A stretch of DNA of 64,000 bases, taken from NCBI RefSeq assembly GCF_003259845.1, contig NZ_QLMJ01000003.1:310001-374000 (forward strand), read 5' to 3'. The stretch is from Actinoplanes lutulentus. Lineage in GTDB: Bacteria; Actinomycetota; Actinomycetes; Mycobacteriales; Micromonosporaceae. The stretch's first letter is position 1, and each line of letters opens with the position of its first letter. The notes below the pieces were generated by a model. It made no database searches, was not told where the DNA came from, and worked only from the letters and a program-made list of their open reading frames with translations. Positions 36,645 to 44,975 of the stretch are shown here, one piece after another. The position numbers were made by a program, and so were the translations under genes.

Positions 36645-36798
36645 TCCACAAGCTGACGCGATTTCACCTTCCGGGCGGCGCGCATACCGCTGGTAAGCTT
36701 GGTGATTCGCTGCGTTGAACATGCTGCTTTTCTCGCGGTGTGTCCTGACCCTGCCCAGTTCTCTCAAGAACTGCCCAGTACCAGCAAGGAGATCGACC

Positions 36799-37293
36799 GT
36801 GCCCAGTTCCGAGGCGCCGAAGACCTGGCTCTCCCAGGACGCTTACGACCGGCTCCAGGCCGAGCTCGACGAGTTGATCGCCAACCGGCCCGCTATAGCC
36901 GCGGAGATCAACGCTCGGCGCGAAGAGGGCGACCTCCGCGAGAACGGTGGCTACCACGCGGCCCGCGAGGAGCAGAGCCGCGAGGAGGGCCGGATCCTGT
37001 ACCTCAAGGAGTTCCTGCGCAACTCCGAGGTGGGCGAGGCCCAGGTCGCCGACTCCGTCACGCCCGGCTCGGTCGTCACCATCTACTTCGACGACGACCA
37101 GGCCGACACCGAGACGTTCCTGCTCGGCTCGCGCGAGATCTCCTCCACGACCGACCTCACCGTGTACAGCCCGGAGTCGGCCCTCGGCAAGTCGATCCTG
37201 GGCGCCCGCTCCGGCCAGACCGTGACCTACACGGCCCCCAGCGGCGCCGACATCAAGGTCACCGTCGTCAAGTTCGGCGCCTTCGAGGGTTAA
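36799..37293 (+). CDS. greA: Transcription elongation factor GreA
   Basis: The 164-residue factor rescues backtracked RNA polymerase by stimulating transcript cleavage. The N-terminal coiled coil carries the acidic tip motif REEGDLRENGGYHAAREEQ, and the C-terminal FKBP-like domain contains YSPESALGKSILGARSG. The GTG at 36799 has AAGGAG at the right distance; the open frame reaches 36715 but is not conserved. A hairpin terminator follows at 37314-37347. Confidence 0.96.
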   Translation: MPSSEAPKTWLSQDAYDRLQAELDELIANRPAIAAEINARREEGDLRENGGYHAAREEQSREEGRILYLKEFLRNSEVGEAQVADSVTPGSVVTIYFDDDQADTETFLLGSREISSTTDLTVYSPESALGKSILGARSGQTVTYTAPSGADIKVTVVKFGAFEG

Positions 37294-37313
37294 AAACCCC
37301 TACACGCTTCATC

Positions 37314-37347
37314 GGGCTCGCGGCGGGATTCCTCCTGCCGCGAGCCC
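37314..37347 (+). terminator. Intrinsic terminator after greA
   Basis: Arms GGGCTCGCGGCGGGA (37314-37328) and TCCTGCCGCGAGCCC (37333-37347) pair with one mismatch around a 4-nt loop, followed by ATTTCT. It lies 20 bp after the greA stop and 20 bp before the convergent ilvA stop, so it may serve both. Confidence 0.8.
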
Positions 37348-37367
37348 ATTTCTGTCCGCAACGGCGG

Positions 37368-38609
37368 TCAGGGAGTGGCGTCGGCCAGCAGGGCCACTCG
37401 GTAACCCGCGTCGCGCAGGGCGCTGATCAGCGCCGACGAGTGGGCCGGCCCGCGGGTCTCGACCGAGAGCGCCACCTCCACCTCGCCGAAGCTGAGCCGG
37501 GGGCTCTGCCGGGAGTGCGAGACGTCGACGATGTTCGCCCGCTGCTCGGCGATCTCCCCCAGCAGCCGGGCCAGCTGCCCCGGCCGGTCCGCGCAGCGCA
37601 CCGCGAGCCGCAGGAACCGCCCGGCCGACGCCAGCCCGTGCTCGATCACCCGGAGCAGCAGCATCGGGTCGATGTTGCCGCCGGAGAGGATCGCCACCAC
37701 CGGCCCGCCGCGCGGAGGCACATATGCCCCGGTCAGCAGGGCCGCGACAGCCGCCGCACCGGCCGGTTCCACCACGGTCTTGTGGCGTTCCAGCAGGATC
37801 AGCAGAGCCGCCGACAGATCCTCGTCGGAGACCGTGACGACCTCGTCGACCAGCTTCTCGACGTGCGCGAACGTGAGGTCGCCGGGACGCAGGACGGCGA
37901 TGCCGTCCGCGATCGTCGCGCCTGCCGCAAGCTTCTGCGGCGCGCCGGCGGCAAGCGAGGGAGGGTACGCGGCCGCGCCACTGGCCTGGACCCCGATCAC
38001 CCGGATGTCCGGGCGCAGCGCCTTGGCCGCCACCGCGATGCCGGAGATCAATCCGCCGCCGCCGACCGCCGTGATGATCGTGGCGGCGTCCGGGCACTGT
38101 TCCAGGATCTCCAGCGCCACCGTGCCCTGGCCGGCGATCACGTCGGGGTGGTCGAACGGGTGGATCAGGATCGCACCGGTGCTGCGGGCGAAGTCGTGTG
38201 CCGCTTCCAAGGCGTCGTCCACGCTGGTCCCGGCGTACTCGACCGCCGCGCCGTACCCCTTGGTGGCCGAGACCTTGGGCAGCGGCGCGCCCTCCGGCAT
38301 GAAGACCGTGGCCCGGGTGCCGAGCAGGCCCGCCGCGAGCGCCACACCCTGCGCGTGGTTGCCGGCGGAGGCGGCGACCACGCCGCAGGCGCGCTCGTCA
38401 TCGGAGAGCCGGGCGATCCGGGTGTACGCGCCGCGCACCTTGTACGACCCGGCACGCTGCTGGTTCTCACACTTGAGCCAGACCGGAACCCCGGTGATCT
38501 CGGTGAGCGGCCGGGAGGTGATCAGCGGCGTCGTCTTGGCCACGTCGGCCAGCAGTTCGCGGGCGGCTTCGACGTCGGAGAGGGAGAGCAGGTCCAGTGG
38601 TGCGGTCAT
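37368..38609 (-). CDS. ilvA: Threonine ammonia-lyase (threonine dehydratase) with ACT domain
   Basis: The 413-residue PLP enzyme converts threonine to 2-oxobutanoate, the first step to isoleucine. The PLP lysine lies in RAGSYKVRGAYTR; the phosphate-binding glycine loop is AVGGGGLISGIAVA, and SAGNHAQGVA is also present. The last 80 residues form an ACT-like domain (LRLAVRCADRPGQLARLLGEI). ATG 38609 is used; GTG 38627 is possible and would lie 7 bp after the amidase stop. The close spacing implies co-transcription with the amidase. Confidence 0.92.
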   Translation of the reverse strand: MTAPLDLLSLSDVEAARELLADVAKTTPLITSRPLTEITGVPVWLKCENQQRAGSYKVRGAYTRIARLSDDERACGVVAASAGNHAQGVALAAGLLGTRATVFMPEGAPLPKVSATKGYGAAVEYAGTSVDDALEAAHDFARSTGAILIHPFDHPDVIAGQGTVALEILEQCPDAATIITAVGGGGLISGIAVAAKALRPDIRVIGVQASGAAAYPPSLAAGAPQKLAAGATIADGIAVLRPGDLTFAHVEKLVDEVVTVSDEDLSAALLILLERHKTVVEPAGAAAVAALLTGAYVPPRGGPVVAILSGGNIDPMLLLRVIEHGLASAGRFLRLAVRCADRPGQLARLLGEIAEQRANIVDVSHSRQSPRLSFGEVEVALSVETRGPAHSSALISALRDAGYRVALLADATP

Positions 38610-38634
38610 GGGCACCAATCGTGCCACTGCCCTC

Positions 38635-39990
38635 TCAGACCAGGTTCTGCCGCTGCCAGGGGTTCTGAAGTTCGAACTGCCCGGCCACCGCGAGCAACAG
38701 CATCTCCGAGTCCGGCGGGCCCACGAGCTGGACCGCGAGCGGCAGCCCGTCCGGCCGGGAACCGACCGGCACCACGATCGCCGGCAGACCGGAGTAGTTC
38801 CACGGTGCCTGGTACGGCGCGTACGCCGCGTTGGCCTGCATGTTCTTCCACCAGGAGATGCCCGAGTACAGCACCGCGGGCGGCGGCGCGGTGGCCAGCG
38901 CCGGGGTGAGCAGCAGGTCGATCGAGCGGTCGGCGAAGAACCGGATGCACCGCTCGCGCCACGCGTCCCGCTGCGACTGGCGGACCAGACCGGCCCGCAT
39001 CGCGGCCTTGCCGAGCGCGATGTGCCGCCGGGTACGCGGCTGCAGGTCCTCGACCGGCAACCCTTCCGAGTTCACATAAGCGCCGGCGAACCAGGTGGCG
39101 AGCACCCCGAGCGCCACACCCGCCGGGTACGTCGGGTCGGCGGTGACCGTGTCGTGTCCCGCCGCGGTGAGCAGTTTCGAGGCCGTGGTGACCGCGCCGA
39201 CGTTCGGCTCATCCGGTTTCACGCCGGCGACCGGTGAGCGCAGCGAGATGCCGACCCGCAGCCGGCCCGGCTCCTTCAGCGTCTGCGGGGTCAGCCCGGC
39301 CAGCACCGAGAAGCCCAGGGCGGCGTCGGCGACCGTGCTGGTCAGCACGCCGTTCTCGACCAGGCCGAACCAGTCCTTGTCACCGAAGTCGACAGGCACC
39401 ACGCCACGGCCCGGCTTGAGCCCGACCAGGCCGCAGCAGGCCGCCGGGATCCGGATCGAGCCGAGTCCGTCGTTGCCCTGCGCGATCGGCACGAGCCCGG
39501 CCGCCACCGCGGCCGCCGAGCCACCGGACGATCCGCCAGGGGTCCGCTCCAGGTCCCACGGGTTGCGAGCGGCGCCGCTCGCGTCGTCGCTGGTCGCCCA
39601 GAGACCCATCTCCGGCATTTTGGTCACCCCGACCACGACGGCGCCGGCTCCGCGCAGCCTCCGGACCACTTCGTGGTCCTCTTCAGCCACCTCAGGGGTA
39701 CGCGCAGCAGCGCTGCCGTGCCACGTCGGAAGCCCGGCCACAGCGGTGTTCTCCTTGACCGCCACCGGCACACCGGCCAGCGGAAGGTTCGCCAGGTCCT
39801 CCTGGTCGTCAACCTTTTCCGCCTCGGTGATCGCCTCGACGCCACGAACCACCCGGAACGCGCCCAGCTCCGGATCGGAGATGGCGATCTGTTCCAGATG
39901 GTCGGCAACGACCTGGGTGGCACTCGCGTCGCCGCGGCGCACCGCACGTGCGATCTGTTTGGCGGTCGCTCCCACCCAGGTCGTCGTCAT
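38635..39990 (-). CDS. Amidase-signature family amidase
   Basis: The 451-residue enzyme hydrolyses an amide with the Ser-cisSer-Lys triad. The Lys is in VAVKENTAVAG, and the Gly/Ser-rich signature TPGGSSGGSAAAVAAGL holds both serines, near residue 150. The C-terminal PWNYSGLPAIVVPVG segment is standard for the family. It is not GatA-like by context, since no gatB or gatC is nearby. Substrate unknown. The ATG at 39990 lies 24 bp from the convergent-free upstream gene cluster, and ilvA follows closely. Confidence 0.9.
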   Translation of the reverse strand: MTTTWVGATAKQIARAVRRGDASATQVVADHLEQIAISDPELGAFRVVRGVEAITEAEKVDDQEDLANLPLAGVPVAVKENTAVAGLPTWHGSAAARTPEVAEEDHEVVRRLRGAGAVVVGVTKMPEMGLWATSDDASGAARNPWDLERTPGGSSGGSAAAVAAGLVPIAQGNDGLGSIRIPAACCGLVGLKPGRGVVPVDFGDKDWFGLVENGVLTSTVADAALGFSVLAGLTPQTLKEPGRLRVGISLRSPVAGVKPDEPNVGAVTTASKLLTAAGHDTVTADPTYPAGVALGVLATWFAGAYVNSEGLPVEDLQPRTRRHIALGKAAMRAGLVRQSQRDAWRERCIRFFADRSIDLLLTPALATAPPPAVLYSGISWWKNMQANAAYAPYQAPWNYSGLPAIVVPVGSRPDGLPLAVQLVGPPDSEMLLLAVAGQFELQNPWQRQNLV

Positions 39991-40014
39991 CGCGCAGATT
40001 CTCCAGCGTCGGTC

Positions 40015-41166
40015 TTATCCGAGTGCCTGCTCGAGGTCGGCGAGCAGATCGTCAACGGTTTCGATGCCGACAGACAGTCGCACGAGATCGGCGGGAACTT
40101 CAAGCGCTGAGCCCGCAGCCGACAGATGTGTCATCTGTCCCGGGTGCTCAATGAGCGATTCGACTCCACCGAGCGACTCCGCGAGCACGAAGAGCTTCGC
40201 CCGGTTGCAGATCTCGATCGCCTTCTCCGCACCGCCGGCCGCGCGGAACGACACCATGCCGCCGAACCGGCTCATCTGCTTGGCCGCGACCTCGTGCCCG
40301 GGGTGCGTGTCCAGACCCGGGTAGAGGACCTGGGACACGGCACGGTGCTCGCTCAGGTAACCGGCGATCCGCTCCGCGTTGTCACAGTGGCGGTCCATGC
40401 GTACCCCAAGGGTCTTGATCCCTCGAAGGGTGAGCCACGCGTCGAAGGGGCCGTTCACGCCGCCCATGGCGTTCTGGTGGAAGGCCAGCTCGTCACCGAA
40501 CCCGGTGTCCGCGGTGATCAGCGCGCCGCCCACCACGTCGGAGTGCCCGCCGATGTACTTGGTCGTCGAGTGGATCACCACGTCGGCGCCGAGGGCGAGC
40601 GGCTGCTGCAGGTACGGCGAGGCGAACGTGTTGTCCACGGCGAGCAGCGCGTCGTACTCGTGCGCCAGGCCCGCCAGCAGCGGGATGTCGGCGATGTTGA
40701 GCAACGGGTTGGTCGGCGTCTCGGCCCAGATCAGCCGGGTGTGGCCGGGCCGGAACGCGGCACGCACCGCGTCGATGTCGTCCAGCGGCACGGCGGTCCA
40801 GTCGAGGCCCCACCGCTCCGCGACCTTCGCGAAGAGGCGGTACGTGCCGCCGTACGCGTCGTTCGGGATCACGACGTGGTCGCCCGGCCGGCAGACCGTA
40901 CGCAAGAGGGTGTCCTCGGCCGCGAGACCGCTCGCGAAAGCGAGCCCGCGCCGTCCGCCCTCGATCGCCGCGAGGCACTCCTGGAGCGCGTCCCTGGTCG
41001 GGTTGCTGGATCGGCTGTACTCGTAACCCAGGCGAGGGGCGCCGACGGCGTCCTGGGCGTACGTGCTGGTCTGGTAGATCGGTGGCACTACCGCGCCGGT
41101 CCGCGGATCCGGATCCTGGCCGGCGTGGATGGCAAGGGTGTCGAACCCGTACTGGTTAGCCGTCAT
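40015..41166 (-). CDS. Cystathionine gamma-synthase / gamma-lyase type PLP enzyme
   Basis: The 383-residue protein belongs to the Cys/Met metabolism PLP family. Key motifs are YEYSRSSNPTRDALQ, the phosphate/ring segment LAFASGLAAEDTLL and the PLP lysine in VIHSTTKYIGGHSDVVGG. Lyase and synthase activity are hard to tell apart by sequence; a cystathionine beta-synthase at 51 kb makes reverse transsulfuration plausible. The ATG at 41166 has no Shine-Dalgarno. The TAGCCT on this strand lies 8 nt upstream, which suggests a leaderless transcript. The frame continues to 41541 but covers the divergent HIT gene. Confidence 0.92.
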   Translation of the reverse strand: MTANQYGFDTLAIHAGQDPDPRTGAVVPPIYQTSTYAQDAVGAPRLGYEYSRSSNPTRDALQECLAAIEGGRRGLAFASGLAAEDTLLRTVCRPGDHVVIPNDAYGGTYRLFAKVAERWGLDWTAVPLDDIDAVRAAFRPGHTRLIWAETPTNPLLNIADIPLLAGLAHEYDALLAVDNTFASPYLQQPLALGADVVIHSTTKYIGGHSDVVGGALITADTGFGDELAFHQNAMGGVNGPFDAWLTLRGIKTLGVRMDRHCDNAERIAGYLSEHRAVSQVLYPGLDTHPGHEVAAKQMSRFGGMVSFRAAGGAEKAIEICNRAKLFVLAESLGGVESLIEHPGQMTHLSAAGSALEVPADLVRLSVGIETVDDLLADLEQALG

Positions 41167-41174
41167 GTAGCGCA

Positions 41175-41184
41175 AGGCTAGTCT
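41175..41184. promoter_or_regulatory. Overlapping back-to-back -10 elements for two leaderless genes
   Basis: The 10-bp block AGGCTAGTCT contains TAGTCT on the plus strand (41179-41184), 6 nt before the HIT GTG at 41191, and TAGCCT on the minus strand (41175-41180), 8 nt before the cystathionine gene ATG at 41166. Both fit TANNNT. The two starts are only 24 bp apart, leaving no room for leaders or Shine-Dalgarno sites. Confidence 0.5.
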
Positions 41185-41190
41185 CACGTG

Positions 41191-41637
41191 GTGGCGGACT
41201 GCGTGTTCTGTGGCATCGTGGCGGGCACCGTCCCGGCATTCATTGTCGCCTCGGTCCCGGCCGGGGTGGCTTTCCTGGACATTCGCCCGGTTTTCAAGGG
41301 TCACGTCCTGGTTGTTCCACGGGCACACGTGGTGCAGCTGGCTGATTTGCCGGCCTCCGAGATACCCGGGTACTTCCGGTTTGTTCAGCTGCTCTCCGTC
41401 GCCGTTCCCGCCGCGCTCGGCAGTCAGGGCACCTTCGTCGCGATGAACAACATCGTCTCCCAGTCGGTGCCGCACCTGCACAGCCACGTCGTCCCGCGTA
41501 CCAAGGGTGATGGTCTGCGTGGGTTTTTCTGGCCGCGCCACAAGTACGCGAGCGATGACGAGGCGGGTTCTTTCGCTTCCAAAGTTGGTAATGAATATCG
41601 GTCTCTCGACGTTGCAGAAGGTGGACGAAGGGAGTAA
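41191..41637 (+). CDS. HIT-family nucleotide hydrolase/transferase
   Basis: The 148-residue protein has the histidine triad H-L-H-S-H-V-V near residue 97 and the N-terminal CVFCGIVAG with the two zinc-type cysteines of the HinT/Fhit branch. It should hydrolyse nucleotide phosphoramidates or dinucleotides. GTG 41188 and 41191 are both in frame; I favour 41191 because a -10-like TAGTCT ends 6 nt before it. The last codons overlap the ribosome site (AAGGGAG) of msrA, which starts 2 bp after the HIT stop. Confidence 0.9.
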   Translation: MADCVFCGIVAGTVPAFIVASVPAGVAFLDIRPVFKGHVLVVPRAHVVQLADLPASEIPGYFRFVQLLSVAVPAALGSQGTFVAMNNIVSQSVPHLHSHVVPRTKGDGLRGFFWPRHKYASDDEAGSFASKVGNEYRSLDVAEGGRRE

Positions 41638-41639
41638 CC

Positions 41640-42299
41640 GTGTTCCTGCGGTTCAAGAAGCTCGACCTGCCCACCGCCGACTCCGCCCTGCCGGGCCGCG
41701 ACGCCGAGATCCAGGTCGCGTCGACCCACACCGTGCTGGGCACCCCGATGAAGGGCCCCTGGCCGGCCGGGTACGAGACCGCCGTCTTCGGGATGGGCTG
41801 TTTCTGGGGCGTGGAGCGCATCTTCTGGCAGCTGCCGGGGGTCCACTCGACCTCAGCCGGCTACGCCGGAGGCTTCACCACCAACCCCACCTATGAGGAG
41901 ACCTGCTCCGGCACCACCGGGCACACCGAGGCGGTCCAGGTCGTCTACGACCCCAGCAAGATCTCGTACGAGGATCTGCTGAAGGCGTTCTGGGAGAACC
42001 ACGACCCGACCCAGGGCATGCGCCAGGGCAACGACCGGGGCACCCAGTACCGGTCGGCGATCTACACGACCACCGAGGCGCAGGCGTCCGTGGCGCAGTC
42101 GTCGCGGGAGGCCTTCCAGCCGGTGGTGACAGCAGCCGGCCACGGCGCCATCACCACCGAGATCAAGCCGCTGACGAAGTACTACTACGCCGAGGACTAC
42201 CACCAGCAGTACCTTTCAAGTGATAAAAACCCCAACGGGTACTGCAACCACGGACCGAACGGGATGACCTGCCCGATCGGTGTCGCTCGGACCAACTGA
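41640..42299 (+). CDS. msrA: Peptide-methionine (S)-S-oxide reductase
   Basis: The 219-residue enzyme repairs S-methionine sulfoxide. The nucleophilic Cys54 is in [33 protein letters not shown] and the [15 protein letters not shown] region are standard, and the extra N-terminal 40 residues are common in actinomycete forms. Recycling Cys are probably C-terminal ([13 protein letters not shown]). The GTG at 41640 has AAGGGAG upstream and is 2 bp from the HIT stop. A second, broken copy of its 3' end lies about 1.1 kb downstream (43386-43428). Confidence 0.95.
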   Translation: MFLRFKKLDLPTADSALPGRDAEIQVASTHTVLGTPMKGPWPAGYETAVFGMGCFWGVERIFWQLPGVHSTSAGYAGGFTTNPTYEETCSGTTGHTEAVQVVYDPSKISYEDLLKAFWENHDPTQGMRQGNDRGTQYRSAIYTTTEAQASVAQSSREAFQPVVTAAGHGAITTEIKPLTKYYYAEDYHQQYLSSDKNPNGYCNHGPNGMTCPIGVARTN

Positions 42300-42372
42300 T
42301 CCGACAGCACGGGACGGGCGCCTCTCCGGAGTCCGTCCCGTGTGACGATGGGGGAGAAGGAGGTGGCTGGAG

Positions 42373-42696
42373 ATGCGCCGATACGCCAAACCCATCGTCG
42401 TCGCGGACGATCTCAACCTGTTGCGGGGACGGACGACCGGAGTCATAACCCTGCCGCGTCACCTCGACTGGTCCGGCGCGGCCGACTACGACCTCGACAG
42501 CCCTGGCCGGATCGTCGACCTCTACCGCACGGTCCTGATCGAGGCCACCAAACCGGACGATCTCCACAGCTTTCTTGATCGGACGGTCCTGGAAAGGCTA
42601 TGGCCATCGATCTGGCTCCCGCCGGAACTACGCCGTGCGTGGGAACAGGGCTTCCCCGAGCTCCGGCGGACAGTGTCAGAGGCTCCTGCCGCGTAA
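42373..42696 (+). CDS. 107-aa protein, putative antitoxin partner of the nucleotidyltransferase
   Basis: A strong AAGGAGG lies about 10 nt before the ATG. The protein starts RRYAKPIVVADDLNLLRG and continues through RHLDWSGAADYDLDSPGRI and LYRTVLIEATKPDDL to a Trp/Pro/Arg-rich end (LWPSIWLPPELRRAWEQGF). I recall similar small proteins preceding AbiEii-type nucleotidyltransferases in other actinomycetes, but I know no assigned function. It lacks the winged-helix start of classical AbiEi antitoxins. The nucleotidyltransferase gene begins 10 bp after its stop, so they form an operon. Confidence 0.75.
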   Translation: MRRYAKPIVVADDLNLLRGRTTGVITLPRHLDWSGAADYDLDSPGRIVDLYRTVLIEATKPDDLHSFLDRTVLERLWPSIWLPPELRRAWEQGFPELRRTVSEAPAA

Positions 42697-42706
42697 GGTC
42701 GGCGGT

Positions 42707-43360
42707 ATGGATCCCCGTCACCGCGAGCTGGCCGAGATCGCCCTTCGCGCGGCCGGAGGTGGTTACGGACTCGCGCTCGCCGGTGGCTATGCCGTTCGGG
42801 AGCACGGTATGGGTACCCGGCCGAGCGGTGACGTCGACCTGTTCACCGACTGGCAACGCCGCGCCGACTTCCCCGACGCCGCTGATCTCGTCATCCAGGC
42901 TCTGACCAACAACGGATTCGTGGTCCACGTCGACGCCCGGGCGGACACCTTCGCCCGGCTGCTGGTGTCCCGGCCCGACGAACCGAACACGGAACCGCAG
43001 AAGATGGAGCTTGCAGCCGACTGGCGCGCCCATCCACCGGTGACACTGAGCGTCGGCCCCGTCCTGCACCCAGACGACGCCGTCGGCAACAAGATGGCAG
43101 CGCTCTACGGCCGTGCACTCGCCCGCGACTTCCTCGACATCGATGCCGTACTCGCGAGCGGCCGTTACACGAGCGATCAGCTCCTCCGACTGATCGAGGC
43201 CGCCGATCCCGGTTTCGATCGCGCGACCTTCGCCGATGTCCTGGGAGCGGCAGACCAGATCAGTGAGGCCGCATTCGCTCCCTACGGCATCGACACGGAA
43301 TCTCTCCGAATCCTGCGCCAACGATTCGCCGAGTGGCAAAAGGAACTACGGCAGGGATAA
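42707..43360 (+). CDS. AbiEii/AbiGii-like nucleotidyltransferase (putative toxin)
   Basis: The 217-residue protein has the polymerase-beta nucleotidyltransferase core: ALAGGYAVREHG followed by RPSGDVDLFTD, with the DxD metal pair, and the late helix NKMAALYGRALARDFLDID. That last motif (K...RDFxDI) is characteristic of AbiEii-family toxins, some of which inactivate tRNA by adding nucleotides. TAAGG lies 8 nt before the ATG. It is coupled to the 107-aa gene and probably forms a toxin-antitoxin pair. The cassette sits between msrA and a remnant of a second msrA end. Function is inferred from motifs only. Confidence 0.8.
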   Translation: MDPRHRELAEIALRAAGGGYGLALAGGYAVREHGMGTRPSGDVDLFTDWQRRADFPDAADLVIQALTNNGFVVHVDARADTFARLLVSRPDEPNTEPQKMELAADWRAHPPVTLSVGPVLHPDDAVGNKMAALYGRALARDFLDIDAVLASGRYTSDQLLRLIEAADPGFDRATFADVLGAADQISEAAFAPYGIDTESLRILRQRFAEWQKELRQG

Positions 43361-43385
43361 CGCGCCCTCAGACCTGAACGACAAG

Positions 43386-43428
43386 CACCAGCAGTACCTG
43401 TCCGATCGGCGTGGCCCGCACCAGCTGA
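43386..43428 (+). pseudogene. Remnant of a second msrA 3' end
   Basis: The first 14 nt (CACCAGCAGTACCT) are identical to msrA positions 42201-42214. After a deletion, the last 28 nt match the end of msrA (42272-42299) at 22 of 28 positions. In the msrA frame they read PIGVARTS-stop against [12 protein letters not shown], and nearly all changes are synonymous. The two parts are out of frame with each other. It is a genuine scar of a divergent msrA copy. Confidence 0.7.
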
Positions 43429-43442
43429 CGCTCCAGACGGAA

Positions 43443-43946
43443 TCAGAGGGGGTGTGAGTAGCGGAGGTGGGTCACCGGGTGGTCGTTTACCGTGTCGGCT
43501 CGGGAGACGCCGTCTGGGCTCCAGCCGCCGCGTTCGTAGAAGCGCCGCGCCACCTCGTTGCCCTCCAGGACCCACAGGACGGCCCGCTTCTCGCCGAAGG
43601 ATTTCAGGTCGGTCAGGGCCTGGATCATCAGTAGGCGGCCGGCGCCGGTGCCCACCCTCGACGGGTCCAGGTGGATGGCGTACAGCTCGGCCGCGCCGGG
43701 AGTCTCGCTCGGGCCCACGTAGCTGAAGCCGATCAGGGCGCCGTTCTCCTCGGCGATCGTCATCCGGTGGGTGTCCTGCTCCCAGCGGTAACGCTCCACC
43801 CAGTAGTCGGACATCATCTGTGGGCCGCGGGCTTCGAACGAGGCGGGGTCGACCAGGTCGGCGTAGGCGGATGCCCGGGAACGATGGTGCAGCGCGCCGA
43901 CGGCGGGCTGATCAGCTTCGGTCGCCGGGCGCAGAGACGCGGTCAT
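43443..43946 (-). CDS. GNAT-family N-acetyltransferase
   Basis: The 167-residue protein has the GNAT fold: an N-terminal RPATEADQPAVGALHH, the central strand AAELYAIHLDPSRVGTGAGRLLM with the acetyl-CoA pyrophosphate loop R-x-x-G-x-G/A, and the C-terminal NEVARRFYERGGW. It should acetylate a small molecule or protein N-terminus; the substrate is unknown. It lies downstream of rnz on the same strand with an 82-bp gap holding short direct repeats. Confidence 0.87.
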   Translation of the reverse strand: MTASLRPATEADQPAVGALHHRSRASAYADLVDPASFEARGPQMMSDYWVERYRWEQDTHRMTIAEENGALIGFSYVGPSETPGAAELYAIHLDPSRVGTGAGRLLMIQALTDLKSFGEKRAVLWVLEGNEVARRFYERGGWSPDGVSRADTVNDHPVTHLRYSHPL

Positions 43947-43965
43947 GCTGCCGACCGTAGCCCGG

Positions 43966-44016
43966 CCCGCTCACCACCGGCACGGCCAGCCCCGCCCGCT
44001 CACCACCGGCACGGCC
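43966..44016. repeat. 22-bp direct repeats
   Basis: A 22-bp unit beginning CCCGCTCACCACCGGCACGG occurs at 43966-43987 and again at 43995-44016 with a 29-bp period, and a degenerate third unit (GCGCTCACGAACGGCGCGG) follows into the rnz stop. It lies between rnz and the GNAT gene. No function is apparent. Confidence 0.75.
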
Positions 44017-44028
44017 CGCCCGGCGCGC

Positions 44029-44949
44029 TCACGAACGGCGCGGCGGAAGTGGGACGCGCAGCAGGTCCTCGGCTATCACGATCGGGCCGTCGAACTCCTT
44101 GCGCGCCTCGTCCAGGAACCGGGTCGAGTCCTGGTAACGCTGCGAGAAATGCGTCAGAACCAGCTTTCGTACGCGTGACTCGCGCGCCACCGAAGCCGCT
44201 TGCCCAGCCGTCAGGTGGCCGACCTGGGCTGCCAACGCGGAGTCCTCGTCCAGGAACGTGGACTCGATCACCAGCATGTCCACGTCCTCGGCCAGTGCGT
44301 AGACGTTGTCGCACAGGCCGGTGTCCATGATGAAGGCGAAGCTCTGCCCGGGCCGGACCGTGCTGACCTGTTCCAGCGTGACCTCGCCCAGCCGGCCCGC
44401 GCGCTGGAGTTCTCCGACCGCCGGGCCGCTGATGCCGTGCTCGGCCAGCAGGGCGGGTAGCAGTCGCCGGGAATCCGGTTCAGCCAGGCGGTACCCGTAC
44501 GCCTCGATCGAATGTCGAAGTGGCAGCGCCGTGAGGCGCCCCGCTGAGGTCTCCGCGACGAAGGCCGCGTCGCCATCAGAGCCGCTGCCGGCAGAGACCG
44601 GGGACGGCACGATCTCGGCGTTGTCCCAGTAGCTCGTGGCGTGCCGGAGCCGGTCGTAGAACTCCTGGCCGCCGGCCGGGTAGTGGACCGTGACCGGATG
44701 CGGCACCCGGTCCAGTGAGACGCGCTGCAGGATGCCGGGCAGGCCGAGGCTGTGATCGCCGTGGAAGTGCGTGATGCAGATCCGTTTGAGCGGGGTGACG
44801 GCCTGGCCGGCCATCAGCATCTGGCGCTGGGTGCCCTCGCCCGGGTCGAAGAGGATCACCTCGTCGTCCCAGCGCAGGAGGTATCCGTTGTGGTTGCGGT
44901 GCCGTGTCGGCACCTGGCTGGCGGTCCCGAGCACGAGTAGTTCACGCAT
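44029..44949 (-). CDS. rnz: Ribonuclease Z
   Basis: The 306-residue metallo-beta-lactamase nuclease removes 3' trailers from tRNA precursors. The zinc motif is [15 protein letters not shown], with later conserved [14 protein letters not shown] (exosite-side), MDTGLCDN and [13 protein letters not shown]. Start ATG 44949 fits the conserved [20 protein letters not shown] frame continues upstream to 45081 but runs through the structured leader and is unsupported. It follows ppk2 on the same strand after a 287-bp gap. Confidence 0.92.
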   Translation of the reverse strand: MRELLVLGTASQVPTRHRNHNGYLLRWDDEVILFDPGEGTQRQMLMAGQAVTPLKRICITHFHGDHSLGLPGILQRVSLDRVPHPVTVHYPAGGQEFYDRLRHATSYWDNAEIVPSPVSAGSGSDGDAAFVAETSAGRLTALPLRHSIEAYGYRLAEPDSRRLLPALLAEHGISGPAVGELQRAGRLGEVTLEQVSTVRPGQSFAFIMDTGLCDNVYALAEDVDMLVIESTFLDEDSALAAQVGHLTAGQAASVARESRVRKLVLTHFSQRYQDSTRFLDEARKEFDGPIVIAEDLLRVPLPPRRS

Positions 44950-44975
44950 CTCGGAACCCCCGGCGGAAATTAGGC

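Noticed and set aside
41167..41190. SAM or other riboswitch controlling the cystathionine gene
   Set aside because: Only 24 bp separate it from the divergent start; no room for an aptamer.
43966..44040. Possible CRISPR-like spaced repeats
   Set aside because: Only two full units with a 7-bp gap, no cas genes; a simple direct repeat.
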